DNA of 64,000 nt, from assembly GCA_036245805.1 (NCBI GenBank), contig BTRK01000003.1, positions 4,898,001-4,962,000 of the forward strand, written 5' to 3'. This DNA comes from Pristionchus mayeri (taxonomy: Eukaryota > Nematoda > Chromadorea > Rhabditida > Neodiplogasteridae). The notes beneath the pieces are model-generated. The model saw only the letters and a program-made list of their open reading frames with translations. It searched no databases and was not told the DNA's origin. Shown piece after piece: positions 54,930 through 64,000 of this stretch (positions are counted from its first letter, which is position 1; every line of letters begins with the position of its first letter). Made by a program: the position numbers and the translations under genes.

Positions 54930-56107
54930 TAGTATCGCGCCGCCTCTCCAATCTGAGCGATCTCTCGCGCTGTTTTGGGCGCGAAAATGGAGAATGGCCG
55001 GCGCGAGAGACTGTGAAAAGGAGAGCGAAGATGGAGGAAGAGAAACAGATGAGAGTAGGGAGCGGAACTACTCCTTTCCTTTTACTCCATCCTCACTTCT
55101 CACATCATATTCTCCGAAGTTACAACCAAAATACTTGATTTAATCCTTCCTTTGTCACCGTTGATCTGTATTATTCCCTTTTCAATCTGTATAGATTCGC
55201 TTATATCGTCCACTCGTCCTTACAAATGTAGTTCTTTCTTAACCACTTCGTTAATTATTGATAAGTCGGAATGCAGTATGATTCAACTGCATTGCACGTA
55301 TGGATCTATTTTTTTTAATTTGCCGTCTTGCTCTACCAAAATTGCTCAAAACACTTTTAATTTGTCGCTCTGTAGAGGCCTACAATCTCTCGGCAGGCGA
55401 AATTCTGGCTTTCGCCAACAACTGCAATTATAAATGCTAATTGGGTGAGTGATATCACATATATTCAGAATATTCTCAAAAAGGTATTGATACAATATAG
55501 TTTCGAAAATAGTTTTCGAAAATAGTTTGCTTGAAATTCTCAGAAAACAATTATAAACTCTCTCATTCAGTAATCAAAAGTCGCCAATGTAATCGGCATT
55601 CAGGAGCACAATCTGGAGCAGAATGACTTGAAGGTCTTCCTCTATGATATATTGTGACACTGTAAGTGTACCAGTTTGAACAATGCATTCATTCATTCAA
55701 TTGCGCGATTCCAAAATCTGCATTGGACATGTTCTGACCATGAGCCGGAAAATGGTCTAACTCATAAAAGTAGTCTAGTTTGCGTCTGACATCGATAATA
55801 TAGCTTGATAGCTTGATTCGCATGTGCTTTCTTGCAGGATAGTATCATCAACCAAAATGAAGCAGCATTAATCTAGCCGGAACATTGTGAAATCTCGGCA
55901 AGAAATTGGAAGTAGACGTAACAGAAGTCAGCGGTTGTAAGTGCCTTTCACTTCTCAATAGTTATTTAAAAACGCGAAATTACGTCTATTTCGAACCATA
56001 TTCGAATGAACAACGAATGAATATATTCATAATAGCCGTAGTTTTGTTCCTCTTTCTTCATCCATTATCTTCCAGGCAAGAACTACTCAATGGATATCGA
56101 GTGGTGA
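54930..56107 (+). pseudogene. VWA-like cassette, copy U14
   Basis: Leader (GCCTCTCCAATCTGAGCGAT, TTTTGGGCGCGAAAATGGAG) at 54930-55010 with a GCGCGAGAGA stem. Hallmark exon 55376-55444 encodes A-Y-N-L-S-A-G-E-I-L-A-F-A-N-N-C-N-Y-K-C before TAA. Later exon 55838-55936 (after CTTGCAG) starts D-S-I-I-N-Q-N-E-A-A and ends K-L-E-V-D-V-T-E-V-S-G. The last exon 56076-56107 encodes K-N-Y-S-M-D-I-E-W, TGA. It directly precedes the 3' end of the glycosyltransferase gene (convergent). Confidence 0.5.
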
Positions 56108-56473
56108 TGCGGAGTAAGGGAAATCTGTATGAAGTATGACATTGGACAGACTGAGCAAAACATAGAGGAAACATTCAATATTGTGGAAATTGATGACTGT
56201 CGAATAATTATGAACTAATTGTGATAAAATTTTTTTTTTAATTTCTTTGATTTTTAGCATATAAATACTTTGATACAGATACGACAACCATAATATGACG
56301 AAAAACGATTCATAAGTGGATTCGATAATTTCGATAGGTCAGTTGGCATTTGGTATATGATGGCTTCTGAATTTGCCAGCTGAATGACTTTGTTGACGTC
56401 GCATGATCCGCAATAGTTGAAACCTCGACAGATTTATGGCGTAATCTAGAAGCAATTCCATAATTCGGAAGAT
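56108..56473. other. Convergent 3' flanks of cassette U14 and the LARGE-type gene
   Basis: AT-rich, no coding sequence. About 370 bp must hold both 3' UTRs. Confidence 0.4.
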
Positions 56474-59400
56474 TTAATAACATTTACCCGATGGATTTAA
56501 TATCATCTTTAATTTCCATAGTTCGCTCAGCAATTCGGAGGGCTTTGTGCTTGCTCGCCAAAACGCCGACGTATGTCTAAAATGATGAATTGAAATATCA
56601 TATACACCCGACAATCGAACTCCGTTCTCACGTAGCACGAAGGCTAGCCCTTCTGGTTTATCCTCTTCAAACTTCTGCAGCACACCTGAAGAGAAGCACA
56701 TTTTAAGAAAATAACTACCAAGTGGTGCACCTGTAGGTATTTGAATATATGTGTCCGAAAGCAGTATCGAATTAGTTTGAGCGGAATCGACGGCGACTTT
56801 GAGCATGTAATCGATCGGACAAATCTGAATGTTTCTAAATTAGGAAATGCTTTGAGAGAAATGATTATCTTTCACAAATCTGAATGTCGTCGTTTCTAAA
56901 TTACGGAACGCTTTGAAAGCAATGACTATCGTCATTCGGCGTGCTCAATTGTACTGGCCTAATTTGCGAGAGAGCAAAGCAATAATTAGGTAAAGTAAAG
57001 AAGATCAACTATTGATCACCTCTTTCCGTCTTTGTACGAAATGAATGTCGAATAGATCATGCAATTTGCACGAAAACAGAAACGCTCTGTAAAGGTATAA
57101 TGATATCATTGACTCATCAGGTTCGCCCCAATACAACTCCCCATTTTTTGTATCATGCATTTCTTGCAAGTATATTAAATTACATAGGTGGTAAATGAGG
57201 TACATGAAACATACGATGCCACAACTAGGTAGCAAAGGGAAAGGTATGAGACATTCACTCAGAGCAATAATGAGCAATTATGATATGAGAGATAGCTAAG
57301 CAGACGGGTGAACAAGTTTAACCCTAAGTGAGAATAAATCGCTATTTATAGAAAGTATAACATACTGAGGTATACTATTCCAAAGGGGGACAACTATATT
57401 TTTAATAAAGGAATGGTAAGAAAAGAAGAGGATGAGCTTACAATAATTGCGCACGTTCCCAGCTCGATCCGCAGATAGTGAGAGAGATTGGACGAGACCA
57501 TATCGCATTCACTGAATGCAAATTTCAAGTGACTTAGAAACCATTTCATGTTTCTAGGAAAGCCTAATCTGAGAGTGAATCGATCAATTCAATTCACTGC
57601 AATTCAATGAAATAAAGAACTTTATTTAACCCACATCGTTGTATCAGCTCGATCGAATCCGAGAAGTGCACATGTGAAACTAGAGTGACGTCATTCTTTC
57701 GATCGATGGTCTTTGTGTTTCGCAAATTCGTCAGCGTAAGATACGATTCAGCCTGATTAAAAATGCCTCACCATTTAGGAAAAAATTGTTGAATCACACG
57801 ATAATTGTTTCACACAAATCGAGATACGAGATGTATGCATAATGAAAAATTATCGTCTAAAACTCAGATAATTATGAAAACTAACGTGCGAATCATCCTC
57901 AAAATCATATCCATCCAACAGCTGGAAGCATCGATAGATGGGAGAGAATGTAGCAGAATGCCCGCTGTTCTCGTAGTACTTATTGGACTCCGTCCAATGG
58001 GGAATCTTGAAAACTAAGGGTGAGAAGTAGCCATAAATGAATGAATAAAGCAATTTCTACATGCATCAAGTGGTAAATGCAAGGAAAAGTTCGGAATATT
58101 AACAGGTTGACAATAGCTCGAGTCAGGTAAACAGTTTTATCATACTCGCCTTAACCTTCCATAGTTCCTTGTCCGCCTTCACGCAATCCCAAGAAGTTGC
58201 GCCCTGCACACAGAGAATATGTTAAATGGAAATATTTTGCCCGAAGATATAAAGCTGAATTTCATAAGAAGTGAACGAAACTCACGGATCCAATCTGGAA
58301 ATTGTAGAAGCATTGGAGTTTCAGGTACGTTTCAGGTCTCAGAATGGCCACGGCTGTGAAGACATCCTGATAAGTATTATATTTTCTAAAGCAGCTGATT
58401 GAAGAAAAAACTGAATATCCAATAAGCTCATGAACTAGGTAGCACACTTGAAACATATGTGAAAACAACAAAATGAACTAAAACTGACTTGGGGACAGCT
58501 GAGAGTGTGAAGTTTCGTCATAAGCATCTCTGCGGTGGCTCTCCAGAGGCCACTCCAGTTGCCGGAAATCGTTATTTTTTATGTGCACAATTTAAGAAAA
58601 AAATCGGAAAATGCTGAAAATGATATAATTTTATGTAAACACCTTCTAATGTTTTTTTCGCAACTTGAGATGAACAAAACATTGTATGCACACCTCTTCT
58701 CATTGCTGCCAAATTGTAAAGCACGAGCCCACTGTTGATTGCTCTCCGACTCGCTCCCTGCAAATGCATTATCGTACTGAATCTGGAAGATTCATGGTTA
58801 TGAACTGTAATGTTTTCTCAGTATCAAATAGAAAAAATAATCAAATGTTCAAATTTGACGAGATCTTGACGCACTCGGCCGAATGATCTCTCCAAATCAT
58901 CCCTCTTGTATTGATCGCCAGTGGCTGCGAACATTATTCCTGAAATACTCTAGAAATGTTTGATTCAGAGTCTAAAGAACAAAGGTCAATCATTTATCGA
59001 ATTCCTCACCTCTCGTTTGCATCACATTACAATATGAGTGAAGCACGCTGATATCTTCAAGCACCAACATGTCCGAATCGAGAAATATAACCTGCACATT
59101 GTTTTATGTTACATTTGCTGTAAAATGTGCAATATGTACCTTGTCAACGTATTCCGGGAGAATTTCCGGGATCACGTACTTTAATTGACCGTATCCGTTC
59201 GTCTTGTGCACCGTTTTCACCTTAAAAATCAAGTCAAATTTCGCTAACTCATATCGATGTTCGCTCAGTTCCTCTGTTGCATTATTTTCCGTATTACTGC
59301 TATCCATAAACAACATTAAAAATCGAACCCATCCAAGACTCTTCTGATGCTCTTCAATGTTGCACAAGCTTGTATTGACTGGAATTTCTCGATGCAAAAA

Positions 59401-60114
59401 TATTAATTGAAGTGAATTAAGAACCTCTTCCAACAGCCCATGTTCGAAATAGCGTTGTATGTATTTTAGCAGACCTGAACACGCATTGTAATTATTTTTG
59501 AACTCTAGAAGACCTCCACCCTCAGCATTCTTCGACTATAAACGGTACGTGTTAGATTCCATCACTAGCCTTGTATTAGTTAGAAAGTGAAGATGCAGTT
59601 TTCCGCTGTAGAAGAATAGAATCGACTTGAGCAAAGTCTCAATGCGTTCACACACAGATAGATTAACTTTTCCCGGTACAGATTTGTCCACAACCAACAT
59701 AGCAATGTGTATAGTCTTAAAAGAATGTGATCAATCCCCATACAATTAATGCAGTATGTTTTTGAACTGTTAATACTGTTGCTTACCTCATGAATGTTAT
59801 ATTCATATGAATCATTGTTCGGATGATGATATTTATCGAATTAGAGGCTGTTCTTAATTCGCAAATTCAATTTGAAAATACATGCATCAATGTGTCTAGA
59901 TTCAATACTTCGGAATAGCGCATGCTGAGCTGAAAACATACATATCGTTTGATACTGTCTAAGAACTTGCCTGGTCTTGCAAAACTCCTTTGGTTCCTTA
60001 TACTGAAATTAGTAATACTATTCAAACAATAGCTACACGATCACAAACCATTGCAATGAAGACAATCGTTGCGACAATTATTGATGCATACATTTGGTTG
60101 TAGCGCCACCGCAT
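56474..60114 (-). CDS. LARGE-type two-domain glycosyltransferase
   Basis: Minus-strand exons, right to left: 60114-60049 (M-R-W-R-Y-N-Q-M-Y then a signal anchor) and 60002-59971 (GC donor), both tentative; 59715-59544 (T-I-H-I-A-M-L-V-V-D ... F-F-Y-S-G-K-L-H-L-H-F); 59474-59140; 59091-59010 (V-I-F-L-D-S-D-M, the DxD metal site of the GT8 fold); 58939-58875; 58757-58694 (R-A-I-N-S-G-L-V-L-Y-N-L); about 58560-58489 (W-S-G-L-W-R-A-T-A-E-M); 58366-58286 (D-V-F-T-A-V ... C-F-Y-N-F-Q-I); 58203-58146; 58013-57886 (F-K-I-P-H-W). These follow the first catalytic domain of LARGE in order. Exons near 57511-57442, 57162-57020 and 56824-56474 follow the second domain (W-G-E-P-D-E-S-M-I-S-L-Y-L-Y, then C-P-I-D-Y-M-L-K-V-A-V), with small introns. 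LARGE enzymes sit in the Golgi and add xylose-glucuronate repeats to glycans such as on dystroglycan. Two joins (into 58560 and 57511) do not fit in phase and the N-terminus is unsettled, so it may be decaying. The second domain lacks the usual D-x-D (D-T-Y instead). Confidence 0.7.
56820..56934 (-). repeat. Duplicated 3' splice-site region
   Basis: On the minus strand CTAATTTAGAAACATTCAG then ATTTGT (just before the exon starting at 56824) is preceded 60 bp upstream by GTAATTTAGAAAC, GACGA, CATTCAG, ATTTGT. The intron end and first exon bases are therefore present twice. Confidence 0.75.
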
Positions 60115-61430
60115 TATCTGCAATGTATAGTTTAAACTATGCGAAACTGATATTCCAGCAGTGGAATCGTGGAATAAGTGAGAATCGATGTTCGATTTCG
60201 ATATACTTTATGCATAAATTGTAAGATGAGATCAATTAAACTGATTCGATATTTGAATGGTAGGTAGCAATTTCATTTGGTTTTGAGTACAATGTGAATA
60301 GTAGAAGAAGGAAACACGAATTGAGATAAGTTAGTGAATGTTATTCGAAAAGATATGAATATCGAGTAGATATGACAACTCTATCCCACCATGCCCATCT
60401 ATCTAAGTCATCAACGCATTATTTGAAGAATATCGCTCGGATTCTTCATTTTATACTAGGGAAGGTTTCAAAAGAAATAACTATCTCCATTATAAGAGAT
60501 CCTAGCCATTTCCAGCATATACCCTCATCTCAACTGCGAAATAACCTGCGGCTCCAGCGTATGCTGCGATACGATCAGGGTGTGCATTGAGGAACTCACG
60601 TAGAACGTATTGGAAATGGTCATTTTAGCACTCGCCATATAATTGGCGCCAGATCTAAAACGTAGCAGAGCAGCCTATAAGGGGTCTAAAAAGAGCGATC
60701 AAAAGTTCGAAGACGCCAAATCTTGAAAGAGCTGCGCTCTTTCTCGCTTTTCGTGCGCAACAATTCCCTAGAAAGCACTGGTAGTGACGAAACAGGGGCA
60801 TTAGCCAACACATGATAGGATATGTGTTGCTCACGAACGGAAAAAAAATCATATATTTTCTCAAGTTGAAACTTTTCCCGAATCTCTCATTTTCCCCCAT
60901 GACGTACTCCTGACGAATAGGCAAGGCACGCATCTGGTTATGTGCTCCCTCACAAGCGAGTGAGTGTGTTGGAATGCACTATCCCACATTTCCGTTTTTG
61001 TACATGTTTTATTATATATAATTATATTTTGCAAGATACTCACTATTATATCTCCGTTCCTCCATTCCCCCCACTTTCCTGGGCAGAAAGCGGAAATAGT
61101 TAAAATCTCAGATGGAACCACTATCTAATCTGAATGATCTCTCGCGTTGGTGCTGTCGCGAAAGGAGAGTGCGTGTGGGAGAGAGAGAGTGAGATAGCGA
61201 GACAGAGGTGATGATCAAAAGAGGTTTACAAGATTGAGGACAGAGAAAGAGGGAGTTGGACAGCGATGAGTGTGTTGGATTGCACTATTCCACCTCTCGG
61301 TTTCGATCTAGTGCTGCATCCTCTGCACATTTAATAGGTGATGGCCCGTATGGGAACTTCAAAAATGGAACCGTCATTTTGGGAACCAGCAATTTGGAAC
61401 CGTCGAATGTGCCATGTTGGAACTATTCGA
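60115..61430. other. Upstream region of the LARGE-type gene
   Basis: Up to about 60680 it is shared with 38600-39260 (segmental duplication). A cassette-type leader (TCTGAATGATCTCTCGCG, TCGCGAAAGGAGAG) lies at 61112-61175 without a hallmark exon. No gene supported. Confidence 0.45.
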
Positions 61431-61432
61431 TT

Positions 61433-61489
61433 CGTAACCGCCGTTTCGTAACCGCCGTTTCGGAACCGCCGTTTCGGAACCGCCGTTTC
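61433..61489. repeat. GTAACCGCCGTTTCG tandem repeat
   Basis: About four tandem units of a 15-bp sequence (GTAACCGCCGTTTCG / GGAACCGCCGTTTCG). Confidence 0.9.
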
Positions 61490-61524
61490 ATAGATGTATA
61501 GGGGGTAGGTCATGGTGTAACCAT

Positions 61525-61705
61525 GTCCAACTACCGTACCAACTTACAGTATGATACTACCGTAATCCAAATTACAGTAACCCGATTACCGTAACCCGGG
61601 TTCCGTGGAGCAACTTGATTTCCTTGGGTCAAACTTTTACAAAAATCATCAATCACTACTATTGATCTTCTACAGTAACCTACCGTAACCCTCACTACCG
61701 TATGA
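61525..61705. repeat. Irregular ACCGTAAC-type repeats
   Basis: Words CTACCGTA, TTACAGTAAC, TTACCGTAACCC and CTACCGTAACC recur about ten times in 180 bp with irregular spacing. Confidence 0.75.
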
Positions 61706-62500
61706 TCATTGTCGAATTATGAACTGTTTTTTAACAATAATAAAAATAAAAATCATAGAAATTTTTTTAAAAATATATTCTTTGCTCCATTTTGAGCAAC
61801 TCTTCGAGGAATCATTATTGATATATTTTTCGTCACAATATCATGGTCGAGTGGCTAACGCGCTTGCCTTGGCAACCGAAGGTTGGGTGTTCGAATCCTG
61901 CAAGTGGAAAAATCTTTGCCATGTTTTGAGGAGTAAATAGAGATAATTTTTAGACAAATTTTAGACTTCAAACGGCCACAACTTTTTCACAGATGAGCTA
62001 GCCCTTCACGGGTTTGGACCAGCAGTTCACGATTTACAAAAACCGACGTCAGCATTGAGGCGCGCTTCAGGGAATCAGAGGTCAACGACACGGCTTCCTA
62101 AGGTCGATTTTCGTGATCTACGTGAAAAAGTACCTGTTACCTGTTTGTGTCTACATGGGAACATCTTACATGGAGTAGGTAGTCCAGCGTGGTCTTGGCA
62201 CTTTCAAAACCTCTGAATTCGAGAATATTTTTCCTGCCTCGATGCGATGAAGAAGAAATTTGACGTGAGAGGTCTGCAAACATGCGTATTTTTTTACAAA
62301 AGAGGGTATGACTCAAAAAGATAAAAAAAATACAAAGGAGGGAGAATGCGGATGATACACAACAACGCATACCAGGATCACCCATGGTGTTCTTCCTAAA
62401 CCCCGTCTGACATCTCCATGCTCAAATGGTTGTAGTATTCTTTGTAAAAGCGTCATGTGTAACGTGTCTAGTGCTTTCTAGCCCCAAGTCTAGGAATCGG
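61706..62500. other. Unassigned DNA with a tRNA-like sequence
   Basis: Apart from the tRNA-like sequence at 61846 nothing is recognised. ORFs here are short. Confidence 0.35.
61846..61912 (+). tRNA. tRNA-like sequence (possible pseudo-tRNA or SINE head)
   Basis: TGGTCGAGTGGCTAACGC fits the A box/D arm, and GTGTTCGAATCCTGC fits the B box/T arm 33 bases later. The anticodon hairpin (CTTGCCTTGGCAACCGAAG) is imperfect and the acceptor ends do not pair well, so function is doubtful. Confidence 0.45.
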
Positions 62501-63020
62501 ATAATGTACTCACCTTCCATGAAAGGAATTTGCATGTCATGAGTAATATCCACAACAGACTAGACTGAACGAAGAAAGATTGAAATCAGATGTGCTCAAA
62601 ACATCACTGACGGCAGGGAGATTCTATCCAACGCCATTCCGATCACGCGTCGCGTGCTCAACCAACCGAGCTATACCACCGTGTCCTCTTATTTCGTGAT
62701 ATGGTCTTTGGGAAAAGACCATGTCTAGATTTACATTCCTCAATGAATGCATCGCACATGTCATGACTCATATCCACAACAAACTCGACTGAGGACGAGA
62801 GAAGGATGATTTCATGCCGATTTTTGATTTTGTGACTTGTTGATTCTTCAGGACGTGTTCTCTGTCTTCGACTTACGGGAGAGGGTGGAGAAATACAAGC
62901 ATAGTGCGAATTTGAAAGCAATGCCATCAGTGTATAATCACATTTATTCAAGGAGCTGGTGATTTCAACAGCGTTAAGATTCGTACATCTCACCAGAATG
63001 TCTAGAATGAAACTCAGCAA
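62501..63020 (-). pseudogene. Minus-strand coding traces with a repeated exon
   Basis: An ORF 63020-62658 begins M-L-S-F-I-L-D-I-L-V-R-C-T-N-L-N-A-V-E-I and later has V-V-D-M-S-H-D-M-C-D-A-F-I-E-E-C. A related segment at about 62570-62518 reads S-V-V-D-I-T-H-D-M-Q-I-P-F-M-E. The repeat suggests duplicated exons of a gene I cannot name. Confidence 0.35.
62621..62690 (-). tRNA. Degenerate tRNA-like sequence
   Basis: On the minus strand GGTATAGCTCGGTTGGTTGA and GCACGCGACGCGTGATCGG give a good A box/D arm and a hairpin, but the B box (GGATAGAATCTCC) is degraded. It sits between the two similar coding traces of 62501-63020. Confidence 0.35.
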
Positions 63021-64000
63021 AGCACACCATTGTAAACTATCACGACTCAGTAATATTCGACGTGGTTAGGAAGGCTATGTTCTATTGGGATAATTGAGAT
63101 GTAATCTGAAACTGAGACAGTCGAAAACATGACTTCTCACTGAAGACATTCAAATGTTGAGCTCTAACTTTGATGTGTGGATATTTCGAGTGCTATGGTC
63201 AAGCCGATTATGCCGTGCGATGATGTGATTCAAAAGAGGAATGCAATAGGAATGCTGCAGAACAGTACCGGAAGCGGATAATTCATGGTGTTTTTATATC
63301 ATATTCGAAATGGATTAGAAACGGTGGGTTCTGGCAGGAGAGGGAGAACTGGGCGAGTTCAAAATGGTCATTCCATGCGACGATGTGGCCTCAGAAAAGG
63401 CAGGATTTGCGACGGAGCCTACCGCAGCCCTTCGCACGATGCGTGATAGCTCATTGCGATAGCTGGAATGCACTACTCAATAATTGCATCGTACAATGCA
63501 ATGCGGAGAATACTTTGCGTGAATTCAAATATTTCCTGGCTAAAGCGGACCCGATAGAGTGCGCAGATTTACATCATTCGATATGGACAAAATTTCGAAA
63601 ATTCAGTACCCGGTGAAGACAAGTATGATGAGCGAATGACGGGAAACAGCTCCATGGGCATAATTTGGCACCCCTTTTGGTGAATGGTCGGAGAACACAA
63701 GTGCCAAAGTAATCGAGTAAGCAGTTGTGAAGGAATAAAACATCGGAATTTGAAGTCGGCGTCAGGTTCAAACAAATTAATACCGCTACTGCTGGTGTGA
63801 ATTTGTGAGACGAATGCCAATGACTCTCGAGAAATAATGTATGGTGTGAAAAATGTGTATTGGGACAAAAACTATTGAGATATATAAATACGATTTTACA
63901 CCGTAATCTGTATTTATGCATAACTTGTCAATCTGCACAAGATTCTCTCATAGGTAGGGACCACAAGGTGGTTACCCGAAATCGTCACGCAGGTCTAATT
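63021..64000. other. Unassigned right end of the window
   Basis: A minus-strand open stretch (63868-63569) reads L-L-T-R-L-L-W-H-L-C-S-P-T-I-H and S-S-Y-L-S-S-P-G-T-E-F-S-K-F-C. It may be an exon of a gene running left, possibly the same as the traces at 62.5-63.0 kb. Another minus frame overlaps it and is likely a shadow. No family recognised. Confidence 0.3.

Noticed and set aside
63574..63921. 115-codon minus-strand ORF
   Set aside because: It overlaps another open minus-strand frame (63868-63569) with more natural composition; at most one can be real.
1..64000. CRISPR array or bacterial operon
   Set aside because: No regularly spaced direct repeats with unique spacers; all supported genes have spliceosomal introns.

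Overview
The window looks like a gene-poor, repeat-rich stretch of a nematode nuclear genome. The evidence is short introns with TTTCAG-type 3' splice sites, a tandem pair of nematode-type seven-transmembrane chemoreceptor genes, a secreted class-3 lipase of the nematode type, VWA/CUB-type secreted-protein exons, Tc1/mariner-like elements and many small foldback elements. A diplogastrid or other clade V nematode is my inference; I cannot fix the species. No operon, prokaryotic feature or CRISPR array is visible.

Layout. 0-0.2 kb: reverse-transcriptase scrap of a non-LTR retrotransposon. 0.6-7.4 kb: three tandem minus-strand copies of a chemoreceptor gene. The copies at 1.6-3.8 and 5.4-7.4 kb have eleven exons with matching phases and look intact; the third is two exons only. 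7.5-10.7 kb: foldback elements and unassigned DNA. 10.7-13.7 kb: a ten-exon secreted lipase with its catalytic triad and a poly(A) signal. 14-33 kb: a long array of degenerate copies of one small multi-exon cassette (first conserved exon encoding T/I-Y-T/I-P-S-T-G-E), each preceded by a similar non-coding module. The array also holds a two-CUB-domain gene (17.4-18.5 kb), a Tc1/mariner-like element with a second mariner-like element nested in it (20.5-22.5 kb), and many MITEs. Further cassette copies lie at 45.2, 51.4 (inverted), 54.0 and 55.4 kb.

31-44 kb: GC-richer exons of one or two unrecognised plus-strand genes. The exon groups at 33.1-33.7 and 43.25-44.2 kb are phase-compatible and may be one gene with a 9.6-kb intron. 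That intron holds a mariner-like MITE, a 1.95-kb foldback element carrying an ORF, a truncated copy of a LARGE-type glycosyltransferase gene, and other elements, and is bracketed by two inverted copies of one 250-bp MITE. 45.9-47.0 kb: a 1.1-kb near-perfect palindrome. 47.9-48.7 kb: a BEL/Pao-type gag relic. 50-50.6 kb: a foldback element with G/C-homopolymer ends. 56.5-60.1 kb: a minus-strand two-domain glycosyltransferase gene of the LARGE family, whose 5' part and upstream region are duplicated at 38.0-39.3 kb. 61-64 kb: simple repeats, two tRNA-like sequences and weak minus-strand coding traces.

The genes do not form one pathway. Chemoreceptor (sensory), lipase (digestion or lipid turnover), CUB/VWA cassettes (secreted, environment-facing) and LARGE (Golgi glycan elongation) are independent, although the first three are classic birth-and-death families in nematodes. 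The main interest lies in the cassette array, dated by paired filled and empty MITE sites, and in several apparent GC-AG introns.
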